Positions 7,998-16,424 of a stretch of 64,000 nt of DNA are shown in pieces (the stretch's first letter is position 1; each line of letters opens with the position of its first letter). A program made the position numbers and the translations under genes. This stretch comes from Alphaproteobacteria bacterium. GTDB taxonomy: Bacteria > Pseudomonadota > Alphaproteobacteria > Reyranellales > Reyranellaceae. The notes under the pieces were generated by a model that had not been told where the DNA came from, did not search any database, and was given only the letters and a program-made list of their open reading frames with translations. Location: the NCBI GenBank assembly GCA_017308235.1, contig JAFKFL010000031.1, positions 25,021 to 89,020 on the forward strand. The letters run 5' to 3'.

Positions 7998-9403
7998 GCT
8001 GTTGCCCCCGCTACCTTCCGCATCGACTTGAAATCCATCTCGGCGCCGACCGCAAACCCCAGAACGTCCAGCGAGCCCAGCGTGAGCTTGCCGCCCGGCG
8101 CCTTGAGACGCGCGGGCCTGTTGTCCGCGATCTCGTAGAGGTCGGGATGAGCCGCTGCAAAGGCCTTCTGCTCGGCTATTGAGGCGAAGGACATGCCATC
8201 GACGAAATGATGGGCATTGCGTTCGACATGGGTCATGCCGAGAAGCGATACCAGGGCGAGATCCTGCTGAACGCTGACGCCCGGTAAGGTCGTCAGGTCC
8301 TCCGCCGACATGAAGTAGCCTTGTCCAAGCTTGGCCACTCGCGAGGCGTTCAGGATCGATTTGTAGAAGCCCTTGCAGTTCTTGCTCGAGACACCGGCGT
8401 AGCCCAGCGTCAGGGCAGTCGGGAAGGAGGACAGCTCGCCATCCGACTCGTCGATGATCACTGGCCTCATTTTCGCCAGCGGCTTGACCGATTGGCTGAG
8501 CGCGACGTTGCGCTTGATCGGTTGCTCGATGAAGAGCGTCGATTTGACAAGCCTCGCCAACCCAGGCGCCTCCTCGACCTTGCGCCAGAGCTCGACGATC
8601 CCGTCGACGTCGTCATATTGCTCGTTACCGTCGAGCGTGGCGCGATAGTCGGGCAAGCCGGCGTCGAGAACTGCGGCAATGCGCGACAACCGGTCGAGGT
8701 CGGCCTTGATGTCGCCCGATACTTTCAGCTTGTAGTAGCGGCCGCGATAATAGGACACGACCTCTTCGAGCGTTTCTGGCAGGCCGTCGTTCACCCGATC
8801 CCGCGGCGGCCGATCGGCCGCGGTCAGTGGATCGACGAGGCCGACTGTATGCCGGAGATCGATTGACGGTGCAGGTTTCAATTTGCCCAGGAATGGCGCG
8901 AGATCCGCTTCCCAGATATCGGGCGTCAACTCGGTCGCCCTGATGCCCGGTACGTTAGTAACAATCATCTCCGCAAATGACTGCCCGGTTGCCTTGCCCA
9001 CGGCATCGAGGATCGCCCGGTCGAGCAAGGCCGGTCCGTAGGACGCAACGAGCGGATTGAGGCCAAGCTCGGCACCCCGGCGCTGCTGGGCCATGTAGGT
9101 GCCGGCAAACAGCCCGAACGGCGTGTCGAGGCCATGCGCCTTGTAGTGATCAATCGCGATGCTGAGCGACTGGCGAAGCTGGTCGAGATTTTGCGCGTCC
9201 GTGAAACGCGGATCCTTCTCGAACCATTTGGCGGCCAGCGCCTCCGCCGCCACACCCTCGCTGGCGCGTCCGTCGGCAAAAGAAATGCGTGCGCGGATCA
9301 CCGCCTGCACGCCCTCGGTCACGGTGATGACGCCGAACCGAAACGCCAGCCGCATCTTCATCGGCCGTTCGTAACGCTCGACTTCTTCCAGCTTTACTTT
9401 CAT
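7994..9403 (-). CDS. enolase-superfamily protein (mandelate-racemase-like)
   Basis: A 469-residue member of the enolase superfamily. The barrel shows the expected catalytic set: KLK (Lys225, Lys227), metal ligands Asp258 in TLDGNE, Glu293 in FIEQPI and the acidic pair in IIDESDGE (about 319-320), and Lys near 341-344 in SSKNCKG. A Lys on both sides suggests the epimerase/OSBS-type subgroup rather than sugar-acid dehydratases with a His-Asp dyad. It is longer than typical members (about 370-400). It lies between the isomerase-like and epimerase genes with overlaps of a few bases. The substrate is unknown. Confidence 0.85.
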   Translation of the reverse strand: MKVKLEEVERYERPMKMRLAFRFGVITVTEGVQAVIRARISFADGRASEGVAAEALAAKWFEKDPRFTDAQNLDQLRQSLSIAIDHYKAHGLDTPFGLFAGTYMAQQRRGAELGLNPLVASYGPALLDRAILDAVGKATGQSFAEMIVTNVPGIRATELTPDIWEADLAPFLGKLKPAPSIDLRHTVGLVDPLTAADRPPRDRVNDGLPETLEEVVSYYRGRYYKLKVSGDIKADLDRLSRIAAVLDAGLPDYRATLDGNEQYDDVDGIVELWRKVEEAPGLARLVKSTLFIEQPIKRNVALSQSVKPLAKMRPVIIDESDGELSSFPTALTLGYAGVSSKNCKGFYKSILNASRVAKLGQGYFMSAEDLTTLPGVSVQQDLALVSLLGMTHVERNAHHFVDGMSFASIAEQKAFAAAHPDLYEIADNRPARLKAPGGKLTLGSLDVLGFAVGAEMDFKSMRKVAGATA

Positions 9404-9405
9404 CG

Positions 9406-10215
9406 CTACTCCAAAAGTCCAGCCACGTAGCCGATCATGCGCGCCGCGCAGGTGGGCCCGTCCGGTTCATAGATGAACGGCTCCATCGCCACCCAGCCCT
9501 CGTACCCGGTATCGCGCAACGCCTCGATCACCGGAGCGAACTTGTCCTCGCCCTGCCCTGGCCCGCGCCGGTTGCGATCGTTCAGTTGGATATGAGCCAT
9601 CAATCCCGTCGGCATCCAGCGGCGAATCGCATCCGCCACAGACTCGGGCTCCATGAAGCCCGCCGCCAACGTGTCGATCATCGTCATGAATGCCGGATTG
9701 CCAATCCGGCGAACCACGTCGGCGGCTTCCGCAAGCGTATTGATATAGGTGCAGTCAGGCCTTGCCAGCGGCTCCAGACAATAGGTGACATGCGCCGCCT
9801 GTGCTCGATCGGCAGCCAGGGCCCAAGCCTCGTCCGCTCGCTTGGCGTCTTCGGCATTGCTGACGCGGCGCTGCGCGGGCGAGCCGTGCACGAGGTAACT
9901 CCCGCCCAGCTCCGCGCAGAGATCGATCGATCCACAGAGGACGTCTACGCTCTTTTGCCAAACGTTATGGTCGTCGCTCGTGATGGAAAGTCCCGCCGGC
10001 GCCGCCAGCAGCCAGTGCAGACCGCTCACGGCAATGCCCGCGTCAGCACAGCTGCGGCGAATCTCGGCCCGCCGGGCAGCCGGCATCCGCCAAGCCTCCT
10101 CCCCGAAGGTGAAGGGAGCGATCTCCAATCCGGCATAGCCGAGGCTCGCGGCGAGCGCGCATTGTCGGTCGAACGAAAGCTCGCGGATCACCTCGTTGCA
10201 CAGGGAAAGCCTCAC
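9406..10215 (-). CDS. sugar phosphate isomerase/epimerase (xylose-isomerase-like TIM barrel)
   Basis: A 269-residue AP-endonuclease-2-type TIM barrel, as in IolE, IolI and hydroxypyruvate isomerase. Metal-site stretches are recognisable: YCLEPLARPD, MIDTLAAG, HIQLNDRNRRGPGQGE and AMEPFIYE, the Glu/Asp/His/Glu ligands expected of the fold. It is the first gene of the leftward catabolic operon, two bases before the enolase-superfamily gene, and faces the divergent ABC transporter across 109 bases. It probably interconverts a keto/aldo or epimeric intermediate; the exact reaction is not assignable. Confidence 0.88.
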   Translation of the reverse strand: MRLSLCNEVIRELSFDRQCALAASLGYAGLEIAPFTFGEEAWRMPAARRAEIRRSCADAGIAVSGLHWLLAAPAGLSITSDDHNVWQKSVDVLCGSIDLCAELGGSYLVHGSPAQRRVSNAEDAKRADEAWALAADRAQAAHVTYCLEPLARPDCTYINTLAEAADVVRRIGNPAFMTMIDTLAAGFMEPESVADAIRRWMPTGLMAHIQLNDRNRRGPGQGEDKFAPVIEALRDTGYEGWVAMEPFIYEPDGPTCAARMIGYVAGLLE

Positions 10216-10230
10216 CGATCATCCTCGCCT

Positions 10231-10254
10231 TGACGGTCACCAGAGCGTCCGTCA
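10231..10254. promoter_or_regulatory. inverted repeat in divergent promoter region (candidate operator)
   Basis: TGACGG (10231-10236) and CCGTCA (10249-10254) form a perfect 6-base inverted repeat with a 12-base spacer. It lies in the 109-base gap between the leftward catabolic operon and the rightward transporter, where a shared regulator would bind. No regulator gene is adjacent. The arms are short, so chance is possible. Confidence 0.3.
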
Positions 10255-10324
10255 GTCTCACTGCAATGTGGGGGGATGATATCAGCGCATTTGAAGCGAT
10301 GAAGGGTGTCGTCACACGTCGCGC

Positions 10325-11092
10325 ATGACGAAATTGAGTGCCCTGTGGCGCCAATACGCGCCGACGATCGTCCTGTTTCTGCTGCTGCTCGCGACTTGGC
10401 AGGCCGCCGTTACTTTCTCGGGAATCCGCGAATACCTCCTGCCGTCACCGATTTCGGTCTGGAACGCCCTATGGACTGGCGAAATCGCCTGGTCACAGCA
10501 CCTGTGGGTGACAACGTGGGAGATCATCGGCGCGTTCCTGATGGCTGCTGGCGTCGGCGTGGCCTTGGGCGTTGCCATCGCCTGGTCGCCGCTGCTGGCC
10601 AATGCCCTCGTGCCGTTCCTCGTCTTCGTCAACACCTTGCCCAAGGTGGCGGTCGCGCCGCTGTTCCTGATCTGGATGGGCTACGGGATCTTCCCCAACA
10701 TGCTGATGGGGGCGCTGATCGGCTTCTTCCCCGTGGTGATCAACACGGCCGTCGGGCTGAGCCAGGTCGAGGCCGACATGCTCGATCTCGGCCGCGTGTT
10801 CAACGCGCCGAAATGGAAGATCTTCCTCAAGATCCGCATTCCCAATGCCCTGCCCTATATCCTGAGTGCGCTCAAGATCACCGCAACCGCGGCCGTGGTC
10901 GGCGCGATCGTGGGCGAGTTCGTCGCTTCGCAGCGCGGGCTGGGCTACGTCATCGTCACGACCCAGAGCAGCATGAACACGTCGGTCGCGTTCGCTTCGC
11001 TGATCTGGATTTCCATCGTTGGTCTCGTCCTCTACGGCGCCGTCGTCCTGCTCGCCCATCTCTGGGCGCCGTGGGCGGAGGGCGTGGACTGA
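10325..11092 (+). CDS. ABC transporter permease, NitT/TauT/SsuC type
   Basis: A 255-residue inner-membrane permease with about six hydrophobic segments. The BPD_transp_1 coupling loop is visible around DLGRVFNAPKWKIFLKIRIP, where the EAA-like helix contacts the ATPase. VGEFVASQRGLGYVI is the typical end region of SsuC/TauC/ThiX-type permeases. It is the first gene of a three-gene importer (permease, binding protein, ATPase). It faces the catabolic operon, so the importer probably supplies its substrate. Confidence 0.93.
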   Translation: MTKLSALWRQYAPTIVLFLLLLATWQAAVTFSGIREYLLPSPISVWNALWTGEIAWSQHLWVTTWEIIGAFLMAAGVGVALGVAIAWSPLLANALVPFLVFVNTLPKVAVAPLFLIWMGYGIFPNMLMGALIGFFPVVINTAVGLSQVEADMLDLGRVFNAPKWKIFLKIRIPNALPYILSALKITATAAVVGAIVGEFVASQRGLGYVIVTTQSSMNTSVAFASLIWISIVGLVLYGAVVLLAHLWAPWAEGVD

Positions 11093-11121
11093 GAACATCA
11101 ATCGTCCTGGGGAGGATCATC

Positions 11122-12108
11122 ATGAGACGTACATTGTGGCTGGCATTTGCCGCCGTTTTTGCCGGAGCCGGATCGGCATCGGCGCAGGAGAAGTTCACCT
11201 TCGCCCTCAACTGGTTCGCCGTCGGCGACCACGCCGCCTACTGGGTGGCACTCGACAAGGGTTACTACAAGGCCAAGGGCCTCGACGTGACACTGGAGAA
11301 CTCCAAGGGTTCCGGCGATTCGATCGCCAAGGTCGATACCGGCCGCGCCGACGCGGGCCTCGCCGACGCCGCCGTCGTGATCGCGTCCAAAGCGCGCGGC
11401 ACGACGATCAAGACGGTCGGCATGGTGTTCGACAAGACGCCGCTCAACATCTTCAGCCTCAAGAGCAAGCCGCTGGCCAAGCCCAAGGATCTCGAGGGCG
11501 CTACCCTCGGCTCGCCGCCTGGCGACGCGCAGCGCCAGATGTTTCCGGCCTTTGCCAAAGTCACTGGCATCGATGCGAGCAAGGTGAGCTGGGTCAATAT
11601 CGAGCCCGCCGCCAAGATCGCTGCGGTGGCCGAGAAGCGCATGGATGGCGTCAGCGACTACACCACAGGCCTGCCGCTCTATGAGAAGGCGGCAGGCAAG
11701 GGCAATGTCGTGATGATGCCGTGGGCCAACTTCGGCTTCGATCTCTACTCGATGTCCATCATGGCCAGCGAGAAGACAATGAAGGAGCGCCCGCAAGTGC
11801 TGAAGGCGTTCCTGGAGGCATCCTATATGGGTTGGCGCGATGTCATGGCCGATCCCAAGGCAGCCATGGTGATCTTCAAGAAGCGCGTACCGGAGATCGA
11901 CGTGGATGCGATCTCGGCCAACATGCTGATGGGTCTCGACCTGATGAAGACCGAGCAATATGCCAAGAGTGGTATTGGCTCGATCGATGACAAGCGGATG
12001 TGTGCGTCGGTCGACCTGGTGAACACCTATATGGGGTTGCCCAAGAAGGTCGACTGCAAGGACGTCTACACCAAGGATTTCTACACCAAAGTCGACATGC
12101 CGAAGTGA
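11122..12108 (+). CDS. ABC transporter substrate-binding protein, NMT1/SsuA-like
   Basis: The start at 11122 follows a GGAGG 11 bases upstream and gives a clear Sec signal peptide, MRRTLWLAFAAVFAGAGSASAQE, cut after ASA; the frame is open further upstream but that part is the permease in another frame. The 328-residue protein has the NMT1/THI5 fold: FALNWFAVGDHAAYWVALDKGYYKAKGL is the usual opening. Ligands in this family are sulfonates, nitrate, pyrimidine precursors or aromatic acids; the sequence alone does not say which. Acts in the periplasm with the adjacent permease and ATPase. Confidence 0.93.
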   Translation: MRRTLWLAFAAVFAGAGSASAQEKFTFALNWFAVGDHAAYWVALDKGYYKAKGLDVTLENSKGSGDSIAKVDTGRADAGLADAAVVIASKARGTTIKTVGMVFDKTPLNIFSLKSKPLAKPKDLEGATLGSPPGDAQRQMFPAFAKVTGIDASKVSWVNIEPAAKIAAVAEKRMDGVSDYTTGLPLYEKAAGKGNVVMMPWANFGFDLYSMSIMASEKTMKERPQVLKAFLEASYMGWRDVMADPKAAMVIFKKRVPEIDVDAISANMLMGLDLMKTEQYAKSGIGSIDDKRMCASVDLVNTYMGLPKKVDCKDVYTKDFYTKVDMPK

Positions 12109-12127
12109 GCGGCCGGTCCGACCTGAC

Positions 12128-12937
12128 GTGACACGGACACTGATCGACCTCGACCGGGTCGGCATGACCTATCAGGCGGCGAGCGGTCCGGTGGAGGCCC
12201 TCGCCGGCATCTCGCTTGATGTCGGCACCGGCGAGTTCGTCTCGCTCGTGGGGCCGAGCGGCTGCGGCAAGTCGACTCTCCTGCGCATTATTGCCGGCCT
12301 GCGCCCAGCGACGCAGGGCACCGTGACGGTGGCGGGACGAAAGGTGGATCGTCCGATTGCCGATATCGGCATGGTCTTCCAGCAGCCGATCCTGCTGAAA
12401 TGGCGCTCCATCCTGGACAATGTCCTGCTGCCGGCCGAGCTGGCCGGCAAGGACGCCGGCAGCCTCAAGCCGCGTGCCCACAAGCTGCTCGACATGGCGG
12501 GCCTAGCAGGCTTTGGCGACAGGCTACCACGTGAGTTGTCTGGCGGCATGCAGCAGCGAGTCTCGCTCTGCCGCGCACTGCTGCTCGACCCCCCTCTACT
12601 ATTGATGGACGAGCCATTCGGCGCGCTTGACGCCATGACGCGCGATGACATGGCGCTCGAACTGCTGCGCATCTGGGGCGAGCGAGACCTGGGCCAGGAG
12701 GCGCGCAAGACAGTGCTTTTCGTCACCCATTCGATCGCCGAAGCCGTGTTCCTGTCCGACCGCGTCGTGGTGATGTCGCCCCGGCCGGGACGCGTCGCGG
12801 CGGACCTCAGGATCGACTTGCCGAGACCGCGCACGGTCGAGTTGCGGGCGTCGGAGGCGTTTGGCCGGCTGAGCCTCGATATTTTCCGCACCCTCACCGG
12901 TCGCTCAGAGGCATCGACGACACAGTGGAGCGCCTAG
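12128..12937 (+). CDS. ABC transporter ATP-binding protein, NitT/TauT type
   Basis: A 269-residue ABC ATPase starting at GTG, 19 bases after the binding-protein gene. Walker A is GPSGCGKST (42-50), the signature is LSGGMQQR (137-144) and Walker B with catalytic Glu is LLLMDEPF (157-164); the switch His is in FVTHSIAEAV. The sequence is of the SsuB/TauB group. It completes the importer. Its last bases overlap the convergent GNAT gene by four. Confidence 0.93.
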   Translation: MTRTLIDLDRVGMTYQAASGPVEALAGISLDVGTGEFVSLVGPSGCGKSTLLRIIAGLRPATQGTVTVAGRKVDRPIADIGMVFQQPILLKWRSILDNVLLPAELAGKDAGSLKPRAHKLLDMAGLAGFGDRLPRELSGGMQQRVSLCRALLLDPPLLLMDEPFGALDAMTRDDMALELLRIWGERDLGQEARKTVLFVTHSIAEAVFLSDRVVVMSPRPGRVAADLRIDLPRPRTVELRASEAFGRLSLDIFRTLTGRSEASTTQWSA

Positions 12938-13359
12938 AGATCGCGCCGCATAAAGTGCGACGTAGCGGCCTGCGCGTAGCCGATTCTTTTGTAAAAGGCG
13001 TGAGCGGATTCTCGACGGATGTTCGTATAGAGGGCCACCGACGAAAGGCCTCTCACACGAGCCCAGGCCTCCGCGTCAGCCATCAAGACTGCGCCGACCC
13101 CACTGCCCCGGCAATTCGCATCGACCACAAGTGACTGGACGACAGCTTCGCACGGCTTTTCGAGGGCCGGCCGCTCGAAGACATGCAGCAAGCCAACGAC
13201 CTGTCCATCCAGCTCGGCAACCCTTGCCCGGTGATCCGGAGCGTTCAGCAGCCGTTCGAACCGTGCGCGAACCTCTTCCTCGCCGAGGGCATAGCCGAGT
13301 TGGTGAAGCAAGGCGGCAGCGGCCGGCAGATCCGCCGGCTGAAGGTCCCGAACGATCAT
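12934..13359 (-). CDS. GNAT family N-acetyltransferase
   Basis: A single GNAT domain of 141 residues, starting MIVRDLQPADLP. QSLVVDANCRGSGVGAVLMADAE (about 80-102) is the acetyl-CoA-binding motif A region and AHAFYKRIGY the terminal motif. The frame is open upstream but earlier codons would overlap the promoter of the next gene and do not look like family sequence. It converges on the ABC ATPase gene (4-base overlap) and diverges from gcdH. The acceptor is unknown. Confidence 0.88.
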   Translation of the reverse strand: MIVRDLQPADLPAAAALLHQLGYALGEEEVRARFERLLNAPDHRARVAELDGQVVGLLHVFERPALEKPCEAVVQSLVVDANCRGSGVGAVLMADAEAWARVRGLSSVALYTNIRRESAHAFYKRIGYAQAATSHFMRRDL

Positions 13360-13450
13360 CCTGCCTTTGTACTGTCCGCCCCAGCCCCCGCAAAGGTTGG
13401 CGGCGCGGGCGGCGCCTGATAAGACGCCGCTTGTAGAGACAGGAGACGAT

Positions 13451-14686
13451 ATGGCCACCGCCGCCACACCGATGAAGAGCGCCGCCAAAGGCATCGCCTC
13501 AGACGCGAGGCCGTTCGACTGGGAAGACCCCTTCTTCCTCGACGATCAGCTCACCGAGGAAGAGGTCGCGATCCGCGATGCCGCGCGCGACTATTGCCAG
13601 GAGCGGCTGATGCCGCGCGTGCTGGAGGCCAACCGGCATGAGAAATTCCATCGCGAGATCATGAACGAAATGGGCGCGCTCGGCCTGCTCGGCTCGACCT
13701 TGCCCGAGAAATATGGATGCGCCGGCGCGAACTACACGACCTACGGCCTGGTGGCGCGCGAGGTCGAGCGCGTCGACTCGGGCTACCGCTCGGCGATGAG
13801 CGTGCAGTCCTCGCTGGTGATGCATCCGATCTATGCCTACGGCACCGAAGAACAGCGCATGAAGTACCTGCCCAAGCTCGCTACCGGCGAATGGGTCGGC
13901 TGCTTTGGCCTCACCGAGCCCGACCACGGCTCCGATCCGGGCAGCATGAAGACCCGCGCCGTCACCGTCCCCGGCGGCTTCAAGGTCTCGGGCTCCAAGA
14001 TGTGGATCACCAATTCGCCGATCGCCGACGTGCTGGTCGTGTGGGCCAAGCTCGACGGCGGCGCGATCCGCGGCTTCATCCTCGAGCGCGGCTACAAGGG
14101 CCTTGAGACGCCGAAGATCGAAGGCAAGTTCAGCCTGCGCGCCTCGGTGACGGGCGCGATCATGCTCGACGAGGTGTTCGTGCCGGTCGAGAACATGCTG
14201 CCCAACGTCTCGGGCCTCGGCGGTCCGTTCGGTTGCCTGAACAATGCACGCTATGGCATCGCCTGGGGCGCGATGGGTGCTGCGGAATTCTGCTGGAAGC
14301 AGGCGCGCAACTACACGGTGGACCGCAAGCAGTTCGGCCGGCCGCTCGCCGCCAACCAGCTGATCCAGAAGAAGCTCGCCGACATGCAGACCGAGATCGC
14401 GCTCGGCCTCCAGGCCTGCCTGCGCGTCGGCCGGCTCAAGGACAAGGGCCACGCGCAGCCCGAGATGATCTCGCTGATCAAGCGTAACAACTGCGGCAAG
14501 GCGCTCGACATCGCCCGCGTCGCGCGCGACATGCACGGCGGCAACGGCGTCTCCGACGAGTATCACGTGATCCGCCACGCCATGAACCTCGAGGCGGTGA
14601 ACACCTACGAGGGCACGCACGATGTCCATGCGCTGATCCTCGGCCGCGCGATCACCGGCATTCAGGCCTTTACTGCAGCAGGCTGA
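13451..14686 (+). CDS. gcdH: glutaryl-CoA dehydrogenase
   Basis: The 411-residue product matches glutaryl-CoA dehydrogenase, which oxidises and decarboxylates glutaryl-CoA to crotonyl-CoA in lysine, tryptophan and benzoate catabolism. FGLTEPDHGSDPGSM and WITNSPIADV bind FAD and substrate, and the catalytic Glu is about residue 387 in TYEGTHDVHALILGRA, the form typical of GcdH. An AGGAG lies just upstream of the ATG at 13451. The TauE-like gene follows after four bases and may be cotranscribed. Electrons would go to ETF. Confidence 0.95.
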   Translation: MATAATPMKSAAKGIASDARPFDWEDPFFLDDQLTEEEVAIRDAARDYCQERLMPRVLEANRHEKFHREIMNEMGALGLLGSTLPEKYGCAGANYTTYGLVAREVERVDSGYRSAMSVQSSLVMHPIYAYGTEEQRMKYLPKLATGEWVGCFGLTEPDHGSDPGSMKTRAVTVPGGFKVSGSKMWITNSPIADVLVVWAKLDGGAIRGFILERGYKGLETPKIEGKFSLRASVTGAIMLDEVFVPVENMLPNVSGLGGPFGCLNNARYGIAWGAMGAAEFCWKQARNYTVDRKQFGRPLAANQLIQKKLADMQTEIALGLQACLRVGRLKDKGHAQPEMISLIKRNNCGKALDIARVARDMHGGNGVSDEYHVIRHAMNLEAVNTYEGTHDVHALILGRAITGIQAFTAAG

Positions 14687-14690
14687 GCCG

Positions 14691-15437
14691 GTGGAGCTGC
14701 CGCCCCTCGGCGATGTGGCCATCGTCGTCGCGGGGGCGCTGACCGCCGGGTTCGTGAATGGCCTCAGCGGCACCGGTTATTCGCTGATGGCCCTCGGCTT
14801 CTGGCTCCATGTCATGTCGCCGACGACGGCCGCGCCACTGACCGCGCTGTGCTCGGTGAGCGGCCACATCCAGTCGTTGCCGCGCATTTGGCGCGGCGTG
14901 ATCTGGACGAGGCTTTGGCCATTCCTCGCCGCCGGGCTGGTCGGCGTCCCGCTGGGAACGGCTCTGCTCGGCCATATTCGCCTGCAACCACTGAAGCTCT
15001 CTGTCGGCTGCTTTCTCATTCTCTACTGCGGCTGGATGGCCTTCGTGCGCCGTCCACCGATCATCCACGGCGGGAGCCGCTGGGCCGATGCGGGGATCGG
15101 GCTGGTCGGCGGCGTCCTGGGCGGGATGGCGAGCATGAGTGGCCCTGCTCCCAGCGTCTGGGCCCAACTTCGCGGCTGGAACATGCACGAGCAACGCGGC
15201 GTCAATCAGCCCTTCAACATGGCGATCCTTGCGGCCGCCCTGGTCTCCGCGGCTGTGGCCGGGTACCTCGACCATGTCTTCCTGGTCTGGGTCCTCATCA
15301 CCGTGCCGACCACCCTGCTCGGCGCGCGGCTGGGGCTGCTGGTCTACGGTCGGATCGACGACCGGCAGTTCCGCTGGATCATCCTCGGCCTGCTGGCCCT
15401 GTCCGGCGCGTCGCTGATCCTCTCGGGCCTAAGCTAG
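14691..15437 (+). CDS. TauE/SafE-family sulfite/organic-anion exporter
   Basis: A 248-residue membrane protein starting at GTG, with seven to eight hydrophobic segments arranged as two TauE repeats (GFVNGLSGTGYSLMAL near the start, GGVLGGMASMSGPAPSVW in the second half). Family members export sulfite, sulfoacetate or similar anions from the cytoplasm. It follows gcdH after four bases. It overlaps the convergent GST gene by nine bases. Whether it exports a sulfonate-derived product of the adjacent catabolic island is speculative. Confidence 0.88.
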   Translation: MELPPLGDVAIVVAGALTAGFVNGLSGTGYSLMALGFWLHVMSPTTAAPLTALCSVSGHIQSLPRIWRGVIWTRLWPFLAAGLVGVPLGTALLGHIRLQPLKLSVGCFLILYCGWMAFVRRPPIIHGGSRWADAGIGLVGGVLGGMASMSGPAPSVWAQLRGWNMHEQRGVNQPFNMAILAAALVSAAVAGYLDHVFLVWVLITVPTTLLGARLGLLVYGRIDDRQFRWIILGLLALSGASLILSGLS

Positions 15438-16424
15438 CCAGCGCAGGCAGTCCGCCTCGGCTAAAATACCGTCGAGCCCAGCTGCACCCTTGGCGGCCGC
15501 ATACTTGCGCCGGATCTCCGCGAGCGACCGCGCGTGGTACTTTTGCGACTCCTGCGACCAGGCCGCACCGGCGAGCGTCACCTCGAAGCTCTTGTCGCCC
15601 TTCTGGATGGCCGCGGCATTCGCTGCCGACCATGGCAGGAACAGGGTGCCCACCTCTTCCTTCAGAAGCGGCATCAATCCGGACGACAACGTGTTCCAGC
15701 TCTCGAAGGCACCTTCCGGTTTGGGAGACACCATACGGTCGACCCAGGCCATGACATGCTTGGCACTGGCGCGCATCTCGGCACCCGGTGTCGGATCGGT
15801 TGCCGCCTCGTAGAGCTGACCCCAGAGCCCGAAGTCGGCCAGCGCCGGGCGACCACCCAGGAGATACGGCCGCGCGGCAAGATGCCGGTCGAGGATTTCC
15901 ACCACGCGTTTGAAGGAGGCCTCGATCAGCGGCCGCGTCGTCGGATTGGAGCCGACAAAGCCTAGCCGGCCGGTCATGCGTTCAGCGACAGCGGCGCGCG
16001 CCTGCGCAACAGCCAAAGGCCCCTGATGCCCCATCATCTGCAAGGCGATGCGTTCGGCCGTGGCCCAGCAGTCGGCCGGATAGCTCCAACGGTAATGGAA
16101 CATCCATTTATTGCCCCACTCGTCGGCATATTCCTCGATCAATGCCGACAGGAAGGAGAGCGCGGGATCAGCGGGCGTGATCGACGGCTCCGAAGCCTTC
16201 GCCTCGAAATGCTCGATGATCGGCGTCGAGTCCTGTAACCCTTCGCCCTCTGGCGTGACCACCAACGGGATCAGCGGCAGTTTCGCGTACTTCTGGAATT
16301 CAGCCTGGCTGGCCGGCGAGCGCGGGATCCATTCGTGGGGCACGCCCCTGTAGCGAAGATAGGAGCGGACCTTCACCGAATAGGGTGAAAGCTCCGAACC
16401 GAAGAGGCGACAACCATCCGTCAT
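15429..16424 (-). CDS. glutathione S-transferase family protein, extended
   Basis: The start at 16422-16424 gives MTDGCRLFGSELSPYSVKVR, a GST N-terminal thioredoxin fold whose SPYSVK holds the usual catalytic Ser/Cys position; the frame stays open upstream only as an overlap with corA. LPLIPLVVTPEG and DSTPIIEHFE are the cis-Pro and glutathione-contact motifs. At 331 residues it is about 100 longer than typical GSTs, with an added C-terminal region. Its start overlaps the corA-like stop (ATGA), so it is the last gene of a long leftward unit. Confidence 0.88.
   Translation of the reverse strand: MTDGCRLFGSELSPYSVKVRSYLRYRGVPHEWIPRSPASQAEFQKYAKLPLIPLVVTPEGEGLQDSTPIIEHFEAKASEPSITPADPALSFLSALIEEYADEWGNKWMFHYRWSYPADCWATAERIALQMMGHQGPLAVAQARAAVAERMTGRLGFVGSNPTTRPLIEASFKRVVEILDRHLAARPYLLGGRPALADFGLWGQLYEAATDPTPGAEMRASAKHVMAWVDRMVSPKPEGAFESWNTLSSGLMPLLKEEVGTLFLPWSAANAAAIQKGDKSFEVTLAGAAWSQESQKYHARSLAEIRRKYAAAKGAAGLDGILAEADCLRWLA

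Noticed and set aside
10306..11121. Upstream extension of the substrate-binding protein frame
   Set aside because: It overlaps the permease gene in another frame; the signal peptide and Shine-Dalgarno fix the start at 11122.
13499..14773. 424-codon frame on the minus strand
   Set aside because: It is fully antisense to gcdH, whose motifs are unmistakable, and its composition is that of a GC-rich shadow frame.
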